A DNA stretch of 64,000 bases, taken from positions 1,240,001 through 1,304,000 of the forward strand of contig NW_023501039.1 of assembly GCF_014066305.1 (NCBI RefSeq), read 5' to 3'. How positions within the stretch are numbered: the stretch's first letter is position 1; each line of letters begins with the position of its first letter. Both the position numbers and the translations under genes were made by a program. The notes below the pieces were generated by a model, which saw only the letters and a program-made list of their open reading frames with translations, was not told the origin of the DNA and ran no database searches. The stretch comes from Letharia columbiana (taxonomy: Eukaryota; Ascomycota; Lecanoromycetes; Lecanorales; Parmeliaceae). This document shows, one piece after another, positions 54,697 through 64,000 of the stretch.

Positions 54697-56536
54697 GCTT
54701 GCCGTGAGATGTCGAAAGCTTGGGTTGGGAGAGAGAATCGGATAGAATAATGGGGTTGGTACTCTTGGTCGCTTTCGTACGGTAATGGGTAAAAAGGGTT
54801 GTCGAAGGACAAAGAATGTTAGTCGAGATATTGATGGAGTAGCTTTTGTGATAGCTGGCCAGAGCTAGCGACAAGCTCCGGATGCGGTAATGATGCTCTC
54901 CGGAGACATGGACATGGACTGCAGAGTGGTAGACAGATTTTACTTTATGTGCTTCCAATGGTGAGTGAGTGTTGAAAATTGTTCACGATATTGAGTCACA
55001 TGTTTCAAAGAGGGCGTTTCTGTGCCAAGCCGCTAACCATATTGAGTCTTAGCAAACTTCCCAGCCAAGCTACATTTTCTGATCATTCGTGACTATTGAG
55101 CCTATCTAATTTGTTTGCGCATGCATTCTGGCTAGAATCTGTCGCATTGGCGTCATATACCCAGTCTGCACAGTCCGAGAACATGAAGTAGACCGCCAGA
55201 TAAACGTACTATAGCAAACAGAATGTACTTAGCTTTGGGTTCTACAATTGTTGCCATCGAAGACCGACCCGTCCACATGCGTAGAAAATCCGAGCGAGAT
55301 TAGAACAATTGAAAGAGCCATTGGTGGGCTCAAGCTTTCTAGAGCTTCTTCGTGCGCATCCATCCGAGATCGTGTAGAGCAATATAATTGAGCAATAGTG
55401 AGAGACCAAAAGGCAGGAAATTGGCCGGTGTAAAGGTTCGAGGTCACAGACAAGCGCTCTGAGGAAAACGTCCCTACGCTCGCGTCAGACAAGAGAGAAG
55501 GCTTACCCATAAGATGTCTTAATATTCGGGACCCACTGGGCGGCAATGGCGCAGCAATGAGCCGACGCTTCATTATTGATGCGAGACCAAGTCTAGGCCA
55601 GGGATGAAGCATTGATGTCGTCTTGGCGTACGCATCTATCGTTTAGAAGTGACTAAGAAAACATTTACCGTAAGCATGGTGGTGGTGAGCTGATTATCAG
55701 AGAAGTGTGACCGATAAGCCTTGCTCGATGACTGAAAGCTCACCTATCTTCGAGTCCATTTCTCAGCATTGTATAGTTGCAAGGGATTGTGGGATTCTGC
55801 CCTATGGTGAAATGCTCGAATACGATCCAGCGATACTATGAAGCCGTCGTGGTCTCGAGTGTACTTGACCTTCTAGGCGATTACTGCGTATGTGTGACGA
55901 TGACCGTATGAGTGGATTGGCGAGATTACAGCACTGACAAAGATGGACTATTGTGAGAAATCACTTGTGTATGGTAGAACTGCATGGTTGAGTCGACCGT
56001 ATCTTGTACTGACTGGTCGTTACGTGTGGAAGGAGGAAGCTGGAGCAGGCGGAGCTGAATGACGATAGTGTTACAATTTGATGAGCAAGCTGATTAGGAT
56101 GATGACCTCTGTGGGAGGAGCTTCGGACGCGCCAGAGGCCGATGCGAGCCTCAAGATTGAAAATAAAAGCTTGCTGTTCCGTCGACCGCTGATCAGAGCT
56201 CCAGCCAGTACACTTTGGTAGATGAAGCCGAAATGCCGTCTCCGTATTTGACCCTAACATCAACCGAATGGAAGGAAAATAAATGATGCCGAGACTTTTG
56301 GACTGAAGGAAATCCTCATCGCTGAGCTGCCTTGGTATGATAATGCTGGAAGCAAAGCCATGCTGAAAGTACCGACAGGACCTGCCGTATCCCTAGAGCA
56401 CCATAGCAAGAAACCGCAAGAGCCATTTTCGCCGTGTACTGAGACCTCTAATTCTGAACCTTCGAAACCGCTTGACAGGTTTGGGCGCATTATTTGGCAG
56501 AGCGCTCCGCACCTGAGTGGATTAGCGAACTGCAAT
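54697..56536. other. Intergenic 1.8 kb, no supported gene
   Basis: A minus-strand frame of 127 codons at 55229-55612 ends in a hydrophobic segment (PMALSIVLISLGFSTHV) but has no family or intron support. The 250 bases nearest 56536 are probably the 3' UTR of the RRM gene, and the end near 54697 is the mex67 leader. Confidence 0.4.
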
Positions 56537-57652
56537 TTATCGACGGGAGTACCTATCGTCAGAACGGTAGTCTTGGTCTCTACCTCCACCGTACGAGTCC
56601 CGAGTCTCTCTTGAGGGAGCATCGCCGTACGCAGCATGAGAACGCCCACCATCTCGACCGGCATAAGAATCATTGCCACCACGGTAGTCATCACCGCGGC
56701 TACTGCTGTAACGATCATCGCGCCCGCCTGATGCATACCTGTCAATTCCTCGAGAGCCGTAGTCATCACGACGTCCATACGAGCGACGCTCACGATCATC
56801 GTAGCGAGAAGATCCACGATAGCTGTCATCGTAACGGCCACCGCCATATCCACGGTATCCACCACCACCACGACGATCATCGAAGCGATCGAAGCGGCCA
56901 CCACGTGGTGGACCACGGAAGTCCTCTTCTAAATACCAATGTCAGTTCTAAAGATTTATGAGGTACCGGGGATACTCACCTCGCTTTGGCGGGCCAAAGT
57001 ACTTTCCAGGAGTGGGAGTCCTAGGACGAGCACGCCTAGCTTTCTCAATGCTTAGAGTCCGACCTTCGATATTCTCACCCTGAAGTCCCTCCTTGGCAGC
57101 ATCGGCCTCCTCTGCAGTAACCATTTTGACGAATCCGAATCCACGAGACTCTTGGGTATGCGGGTCCTTCATGATCGAACAACCTTCGACGTTGCCATAT
57201 TTCTCGAAAAGACGAGAAACTTCTGCTTCAGAGAGACGAGGATGAATGCCAGTGACGAACAGATTTGAGCCTGGGTTGCGGGCGCCTGACTCGCGATCAT
57301 CTTGGTTGCGCTCAGGAGGGGGACCACTATGTTGACCGTCAGCTGAGTGTCCACAGTCATACTGGGATTGTTGAGCAGTATACCGAGAGTCCATACGGCC
57401 ATTCGGAGAGGCGCTCCTATCACGCCCTCCGCGATAGTTGTCCTCACGCTTCATGGGGTAATCATCATCACGCTTTGGGCGAGGTGAAGCGCTTCGGTCA
57501 CGTTCGTAGCGTGGCTCATCATCTAAGAAGCATCGTCAACTATGAGTAGATTTTCTCGTTACAGTACAGAGGGACACCAAAAGCAAAAGATGAGAGCGAG
57601 TGATTAGGTTTTACATACTGTCGTAGCGACCATTCTCCTGCTCATAATCCAT
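56537..57652 (-). CDS. RRM protein with RG/RS-rich tail, Tra2-like
   Basis: Nuclear RNA-binding protein resembling the Transformer-2/SR family. Proposed exons on the minus strand are 57652-57619, 57522-57384, 57326-56980 and 56928-56537 (303 aa). The N-terminus is Arg/Asp/Ser-rich. One RRM starts near residue 79 with RNP2 NLFVTGI and RNP1 RGFGFVKM. A long Arg/Gly/Asp/Tyr-rich tail follows (FRGPPRGGRFDRFDDRRGGG). The intron at 57327-57383 is exactly 57 nt, has GTATAC..CATAG ends and a GCTGAC branch site, and contains no stop in frame. Retention would insert 19 residues before the RRM. A long minus-strand frame at 56260-56916 rich in Val and Met is only a shadow of the RG tail. Confidence 0.85.
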
Positions 57653-58230
57653 GGTTGCCATTGCGACCAGCGAGTGGAGACGTGAATGCAGGTGAGGTAG
57701 TACCGAAGCTTGCTCTTCGAAGAAACCGGGGTTTGCAAATCTCTTGAACAGTGTAGAGAAGATGAGGTCTAATGTTTTTGATGAGTAGCAATGGTGAGTG
57801 TGGAAGAAGTCGGTATTGTTCGGTGTGGATGGAACAAGGGAGGAAGTACTTTTACTCTCGCGACTCTCTTTTTTTCTAGAATGCGCGGCTAGTTTAGCGC
57901 CAACGCTAACCAAAAGCGGCCTAAACTAATGAAGTAATGTGATGCCCTATGTTTCTTACAATGCCCTTGCAAACGGGCAAATTTGGTGAAGTACGGATAA
58001 GCGTGTAGAGAGATTGTTTCTAGTTGAAAGGCTGCTATCAAGGCATGCATGAAAGATAGACTATGATACAAATCTGATTCCACAGCTACGTATTATCATG
58101 ATCGCGAGAAACAATTTCGAGGTGCAACGAGGCACGCTGCTTGAGCATTGCCTAACATCCTCCGTGTCCTAAGCCCGGAACTCCCCTCATGTTGCAGAAG
58201 AGTCATGATCCTGAGGCGCCCCATGCAAAG
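57653..58230. other. Intergenic 578 bp, RRM gene to nto1
   Basis: Promoter/leader of the RRM gene and 3' UTR of nto1, which are in tandem on the minus strand. Nothing else recognised. Confidence 0.5.
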
Positions 58231-61200
58231 TTAGAAAAAGGTCCGCCGTCTCCGTCCCTTTTTGACAGCCTTGCGAGTTTTGGCAGTTTTCTCTTCTGCC
58301 TGCTGTCGTGCCAAATCGCCACCACCTTCAGCCTCTTCAGGCTCTACTAGCCCCGAGAGCTCCTCTTCATCCATATCACTCAAATCCTCGCTCATGCCTC
58401 GCACAAGCTCTCTTCCTTTCCACCGCTCCTCTTCGATCGTGGTGCCTACTGGGTCAAAGCATTCCATGTACCATGGAATACCACCCTGTGAAAGCGGTTG
58501 AGAATGGCCCCCAGAGCTCAATGGTGGCGTTACTGGTTCTGGAGGCGTGTCCTTACCTAATTGGTGGGATACATGTTCGTCGAAATTACCGTTTGACGTG
58601 TGGTCATCGCCAGCCGCGCCGTTCGTTGGTGGCATAGACTCTGGAGTTGGCTGTTGACGATGACCCTTGTGCTTGGCTGATTTTGAGGCAGTAGCCTGCT
58701 CTCTGTGAGATGCATGGGCGATAGCAGGATCGAGTTTAACACCAACGAGGTTTCTGGCATTTTGATTGAAACCATTAGCACTGTTCTCATCAGAACTACC
58801 TCCGCTGATTGATTGCCGTTGCTGTATAGGGTCAGCTCCACCTTCGCCTAGCTGCGATCCATTCCTTGAATCGCGTCGAGAACGCACACTTGCTTCAAGT
58901 AGCCTCTCCAAGTCGCGGAGCTCTTTTTCGTGGGGCCTGCCTAACAATTCACTTTCCTTTCTCATCGCATCTTCAAGTGGGCCTTTGACGGCTTTGACTA
59001 TTCTGTTTGCAAGCATCTTTTTGGCCTTGTGGTCAGCGATTAAGTCTTTCGATAACACTTCACCATTAACATGTGGCTGGCCCTCGGTTGCGTCGACTGT
59101 AGGAGACGGATCTAGTGCAGCCTTGACCACGTCACCGAACTTTTCGGAGAAGGCTTCAACTGACGTATGACCACGTCTATTCAAATGCTCCTCAAGATCA
59201 GCAAAGCCTTCTCGGAAAACTCCCTTGCCATCAAGTCTGTTTAAGAGAATGAGCACAGTTTCGATTCATGCAAGCAAGTAGAGCACTTACAGTTGAGCCT
59301 TTTCCAAGATTGGCCACAGGACTGGTGTGATTGGGAAGTAGACGATGTCAACGATTTCTTTCAAGATCTTCACGTCATCGAGCTTTAGCTTTTCTTTCTC
59401 CTTTATCAGGCTGCTCAACTGTCTTATCTTGCCAACCTCTTGTAGAAGCTGCTCCGCAAAATCAATCCGTCTCTGCAGTCGCACCCCGCCAGCTGCTCCC
59501 ATGCCAACAAAATTTCGACGAGTGATCTCCATCGATGAAAAGGTTTCCATCTGCAGTTGTAACCTCTTTAACAAAGCTGCGCCTCTCCGAGCTTCTCTTT
59601 TGAGAGTCCAGAATTTGCATGCTTCAGCAGCAAATTCTTTTCGTTTTCGGATAGCAAATCGCTGCAGAGAAGCTTCCACTGTATTATAAACCGCTTGCGG
59701 TATGACTGGTGCGCCCGAAGGTAGTCTCCACACGACCTTCGGCGGCTGATTAAGTTTCCGCTTTTTGGAGTTTAGCGTGAGTGTAAGCTTGGGATTCGAA
59801 GGCTCTTCCATTGGCTCTGGAATAGGGATGCCTTGCGTTTGTGATGCACCCATCGTCAGTGCAGATTGTTGGCTATCTGCCCAGAGTCTGCCACGCATCG
59901 TGCGTCGATAGAAGTCTAGTGCGTCTCTGGTCGCATTATCAACGTCATGCTCTCTACGCCAGTCTGCTGGGACATGCTTGTCACAAAAGGCTTTGAGTAC
60001 ACTCGCGTCGATACTTGCTGGTCCGCCATGGGTTGATTTCATCTTAAGGAAGAGTCTGGCTCTTCTAGCGCATGTAACGTGGAATGCAATATAGCAGTTC
60101 TTGTTCCCGCACTGTACACAGGCACCCATTCTCTGTCGACAGATATAACACGTTAATTTCCATCTGGCCTTTGGGACTTTCTCGACGTCCATCACCGGCT
60201 CCATGAAGGTATTGTTGCCTATGGAGACCTCAGGAATCCAGATTGCGCACAATAGATGAGACCACCTCGAGGCATTCGTCTGCTTGAATGCTCCGTCCGT
60301 GTTAGGACAGAAGATACATGTAGGAGTCCCGCGGCCGATCAGTTGGCACTTTCGGCATAACCATTGCCCTTCAGGTATGAAAGGCACTCCATAGCACTCT
60401 TGATGCACAGCTAGGTCGCAGCCGTCACAAAAGACGATTGCATTCGTATTTTCGCAGTCACCATCATCGCAAATTGCGCATTTGGTGTCTTGCTCTTCTC
60501 CAAGGGCGCCAGACTCACCATTGACCGCCGCCGCAGAGCTAGAACGCGGGCGATGAGTTTGTGGGGGTTTCGGATTTGGCTTTGGAATTCTCTTCTCGAG
60601 GGCATGCCATTCCTTTTCGATCTTCGTCATTGTGATCTCGAAGATCGCAGGTTTGATGGCCTCGACTCCATCCTCTTTTCTATGGATGTTGTGGGCCTCG
60701 AGCCAAAGATTGTCTTGCTCATCCATGTCATATTCGACTCGACCAACCACAGCACTACCGATAGCTGAGTTGCCCTCGCCCTCATTCTTCTCCCCAGTGG
60801 CCATGTCCAGGTCTTCCTCAATATTTCCCTCGGTCACACGGATCAATTTCTTCTCTGGCCGGATCCAGATTTCGCTCTCCTGGTACCCTACGTTGGCCAT
60901 AGATCGGTCTACGTAGTTGAGCTTTTCAACGTGCTTCTGCTCGTATTTGAGGAAAGGATCTAAACGGCGGAATGAAGGTTTCGGCAGCGTTAGCTTTTCC
61001 CGTGGGTTGAAACCAGGAAGTGGAATGACCTTAGGAACCTCGGGTGTGCCGATACCTTTCAGCATCGAGTCTGCTCGACGAGGCGGGCGTCCTGGACGTC
61101 GCTTGGGAGTGGCTTCCATTGCTCCCGGAGTGGCGGAATTGCGATCATAGAGGTTGCCATGTGTTTGTACCTCGCGATCTTCTGTCGCGAATTGCTTGGC

Positions 61201-61755
61201 CCCTTCTACAAAAGCTGGACTGCCATTTCTGCCGTCGAACGAAGAGTTTGGTGCAGGTCTTGTGATCCCATCAACCTCATGTGCGCTGAAGACGGGAAAG
61301 AGTGCGCCAATATCCAGATCAGGATGAAATTCGTCCCAGCTTCTTTCTTCTCTCGGCTTGAACCCATCGCCATGCACCACTGCAGCGGCTGCGGCGGCGG
61401 CAGAGCTGAATCGAGGTCTTGCTGGAACACGTTCTCTTCGACTTTCGCGACGCGGACGTGGGAACTCGACTGGTGACACCCCGTTGGCTACATTTTCGCG
61501 CCCTAGTCTCCCCCTTGGTCCAGTGTAACTGTAATCTCCCGGGCCTGTTCCACTGATTGCCAATTCCGTCCCCTCGGAAGTCAGATACCGGCCACCGCCG
61601 CCAGGACCACCCGGTACATATTTTCGACGTTTCGACGACCGTGTCTCACCGATGGAAGGACTTTCGGCAGAAGAAATCTGTGGATCAGACCTTCGGTTAG
61701 ATCTTGCTCGGGTGTTGAAAGCGCGGCGGCCACTGGATGAAGGAAGAGGCGCCAT
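58231..61755 (-). CDS. nto1: NuA3 subunit Nto1, BRPF/JADE-type PHD protein
   Basis: Scaffold and histone-reading subunit of the NuA3 H3K14 acetyltransferase complex. Proposed exons on the minus strand are 61755-59291 and 59236-58231 (1156 aa). After a disordered Arg-rich N-terminus with AT-hook-like KRRPGRPPRR comes an EPL1-like block (LEKRIPKPNPK upstream of the fingers). A C4HC3 PHD finger starts at Cys426 (CAICDDGDCENTNAIVFCDG...). The extended C2HC/PHD finger follows (CIFCPNTDGAFKQ, LLCAIWIPEVSIGNN, CYICRQRMGACVQC, AFHVTCARRA). This PHD-Zn-knuckle-PHD order is characteristic of BRPF/Nto1/JADE. No bromodomain or PWWP is visible. The C-terminal half is charged and Ser-rich. Divergent from the small conserved gene at 62185. 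Confidence 0.9.
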
Positions 61756-62184
61756 CACTGCGCTCGTAGTGTACGATCAGCTCGCGTTGCTGGTGTGGTA
61801 AGCTCAGCATTTGCTGACGTGTGAGTTCAGCATTTCAAGGTCTTCTGATTTTTCTTGGTTTAAGGATTGTATGGAGTCACCAATCTGTGAACGGTGGGAT
61901 GCACGGATCAGTGCGTGCTCGCAGGGGCAGTCGCCATTGATGAGGCTCATTGCAGAGATGAGGTTCAGAACGCTAGCTCGGCTCAGGGAAAGCTTCGGCC
62001 GCGGAATAACGCGCTAAATATGGCACTAAATTCGCTCCGAAATAGCGAGTCTAGAGTACCTACCTGACCTTAGAGCAGTGAAGATAAGCAAAAAGCTCTC
62101 GCTGGAATAACGGTAGCTATCTACAAGGATCGCGGACAGGACGTCAACGGGACCCCTAGCACTTTCAGTCAGTCCAGACTTCAA
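61756..62184. promoter_or_regulatory. Divergent nto1/small-protein promoter region
   Basis: 429 bp between the start codons of nto1 (minus) and the 102-aa protein gene (plus). No sequence element could be named; the assignment is positional. Confidence 0.5.
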
Positions 62185-62740
62185 ATGTCGAACAATGCCT
62201 GGGCTAGCAACGGCCGCGACAGACAACATTCATACAATCCACCCTCAGAAGGCCCTCCGACACCCTCTTTTAATTCTCAAGAGGTGCGAGATTGCTTGAA
62301 AAATGGTAAAACTATAGAGACATAGCATCTTATGACTAAGTTTTGACGCGTATCAGCAATCAAAAACCTCACCTCCGAAGAAGTCAAAGCATCAAAGTAC
62401 CAGCCGGGAGCCGCAAATAACACGAGATCTGGGCAAGCTTGGGCTTCCAATCGTATGTCTACCAGCCTTCAAAACTCACTTTACTCAGCACTGATGATCT
62501 ATAGCCAAGAACATGAGCAATGGTAAAGACTTCTACGTCGAGCTTCGCAAACAGGTGACCGCCATGCAACAGGGTGGCGAACGTGCTGGTGTGTACATCT
62601 CGTTGCATTTATACCTCATCTGAAGTTGCAAGATAAATTCCGGAAGCGGAATGGTTCTTTATTCCATTAGAACTGCCTCATTACTCGAATTATTGCTCGG
62701 AAGAAGAGATGCTGACTCCGAACTCTCCATAGGCGGATAA
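62185..62740 (+). CDS. Conserved small fungal protein, 102 aa, four exons
   Basis: No single frame is long enough to be noticed. Four exons with good splice signals, 62185-62305, 62357-62452, 62505-62588 and 62733-62740, assemble a continuous 102-codon protein. It starts MSNNAWASNGRDRQHSYNPP, continues SFNSQEVRDCLKN, then KYQPGAANNTRSGQAWASN, and ends NGKDFYVELRKQVTAMQQGG plus ERAGG. The final exon encodes only two and a half codons and the stop. I recall similar short proteins with a GKDF-x-ELRKQ ending in other filamentous ascomycetes, all of unknown function. No signal peptide or membrane span. Phase is kept through all three introns (51, 52 and 144 bp), which strongly supports the model. 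Confidence 0.75.
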
Positions 62741-64000
62741 GATAAAACGATACACATCAACCCCTAGAGCCTTCCCGTCTCTGCTACATAAACAGGACTC
62801 TAGAATAGGGGCTCGCCTTGGGACTTTTTGGTCCCCACTCAAGCTTGGCGGCACTCAGCAAAGCAGCAGTACAGCAAACGCTGCATACCGACAACAGCCA
62901 GGCCTAAGATCGAGAAACACGCATGTTTACCTTGTTGGCCTCTTCGCTGCAAGATCGTGGTAGCCCGCTTGATCAGCTATTCGACGCTGATCAAACGCTT
63001 GGCGTCTACTTCATACGAGGTGTACCTGCAGGACTAGAATGTGTTCAAAATGTGTGGGCACAGCATTGCTTCTACATCGCATGTCTTAATAGGGTCCAGG
63101 CGTGCTTTCAGAACAAGCGGCAGTTGCATGAACTTAGTCTACAGAGTACTTTCCACAGAAACACTAGGCGTGGATCGAATAAACACCCCAAAAGCTTCCT
63201 CTCCGCTCCTCGGCATGATGAAGTTTTGAGGTCGCACCCCTAGGTGTTGTTGGAGGTATTTAGTTCGTATTAGGTTCGATTCCTAATGGCGCTGTTACAA
63301 TGGTGTTGCGGTGCTTCTTATTTTCCCTAGGCTGCTTGATAAAGTAATAAAGCGAAGCGTCTTGTCTTGTGCTTAGTGCCTCAGTCTGCACTTCGACTCA
63401 CCACATGTCACACTGCTCGCTCGTGATGGTGACCAAAAAGCAGGCACTCGAACATCGCGCATTAGCTCGGTACCCTAGGCTATCCGATAATGGAGGTTAG
63501 GTGCAAGCTAATCCGCCATAGGCAGGTAAAGTTTCCGTCTCACTGCGTTTGATTGTCCGACTGGTTGGTGTTCATCCGACATGTGCAGAGGCTTGCATAA
63601 ATTTCGTTATCCCACCGCAGCGAGCGCAGAGAATCTACCCCACCTGCAAGAACCAGCGCTTAGCATCGAAACAACCACTCTGATTCGCTAAGCCCATTCG
63701 CAACTGAGGGTTTCCTTCTTGTATACCGTGGATGGGAACTGGGGAAGACAAGATATATAGACGCTTCGCAGCTCCAATTACTGTTCTCTCTCCACCTCTT
63801 GCTCCACTACCTGTCCTTGTCTTTGATTTAGTACTTGCCAATTTCTTCTCATCTGATCGATTGGCTGGTCCAATTCTGACATCGCTACCTCCTTTCCTTG
63901 ATCAAACACGCTTATCACATTACTCCCATACCTTTCCTGTTGACCAGGCCATCTTCCTCCCTCATCCTTGCATTCTTCTGGCAATCCGCCACAAGGCTCC
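62741..64000. other. Terminal 1.26 kb, repeat copy, no supported gene
   Basis: A plus-strand frame at 62923-63243 (106 codons from an ATG, with LFDADQTLGVYFIRGVPAG) is open but has no recognised motif. The second copy of the B-box repeat lies at 63244-63329. The segment after 63600 is C/T-rich; a gene may begin beyond the window. Confidence 0.4.
63244..63329 (+). repeat. Dispersed repeat with tRNA-type T-arm, copy 2
   Basis: Near-identical to 26818-26906 and in the same orientation. It keeps TTAGGTTCGATTCCTAA (T-stem, loop and B-box) and the following TGGTGTTGCGGTGCTT. Flanks before GTGTTGTTGGA and after CCCTAG differ between the copies, which marks the repeat ends. Confidence 0.75.

Noticed and set aside
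56260..56916. Minus-strand 218-codon frame rich in Val, Met and Ala
   Set aside because: It is the out-of-frame shadow of the Arg/Gly/Asp-rich tail of the RRM protein, whose spliced frame is clearly conserved.
1..64000. CRISPR array, prophage, bacterial operon or secondary-metabolite cluster
   Set aside because: Spliced eukaryotic genes throughout, no spaced direct repeats, and no polyketide synthase, NRPS, terpene cyclase or associated tailoring genes.

Overview
The window is nuclear DNA of a filamentous ascomycete (Pezizomycotina). Genes carry short introns (mostly 50-110 bp, GT..AG, with CTAAC/CTGAC-like branch sites). The proteins are fungal types: Sec9, Mex67, Nto1, Ydj1 ending CASQ, a Trm82 WD protein, a FlbC-like zinc-finger regulator, a DUF6536 protein and an NLR relic. 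The general character suggests Dothideomycetes, but that is an inference.

Layout. (1) 0.9-5.5 kb: rps13, then sdc1 and fan1 head to head. (2) 5.5-12.7 kb: gene-poor, with only weak candidates. (3) 12.7-21.6 kb: an F-box/LRR protein, a cystinosin with an 18-nt microexon, the SNARE sec9, a 2.8-kb gap, and a two-finger C2H2 regulator. (4) 21.6-31.7 kb: a decayed corridor. It holds an NLR relic, one intact AIG1-like membrane protein, a truncated and frameshifted DUF6536 gene, an orphan reading frame with two stops, and one copy of a repeat containing a tRNA-type T-arm/B-box. (5) 31.7-43 kb: a dense housekeeping block of RPP0, TRM82, HEM12, FCY1, YDJ1 and MSH1. (6) 43-46.2 kb: a kelch membrane-protein gene with several frameshifts and three stops. 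(7) 46.7-62.7 kb: a GNAT acetyltransferase, a SEL1-repeat protein, Mex67, an RRM protein, Nto1 and a conserved 102-aa protein. (8) The last 1.3 kb holds the second copy of the repeat.

The genes do not form a pathway or a biosynthetic cluster. Themes recur: chromatin (Sdc1 of COMPASS, Nto1 of NuA3), mRNA handling (Mex67, RRM protein), translation (uS15, P0, Trm82) and genome maintenance (Fan1, Msh1). Exon structures below were built by hand from splice signals, frame continuity and remembered family conservation. No alignment or transcript data was used. I found no convincing new multi-gene system. The most unusual signals are the dispersed B-box repeat, the C-to-T-type nonsense changes limited to accessory genes, and several odd splice structures.
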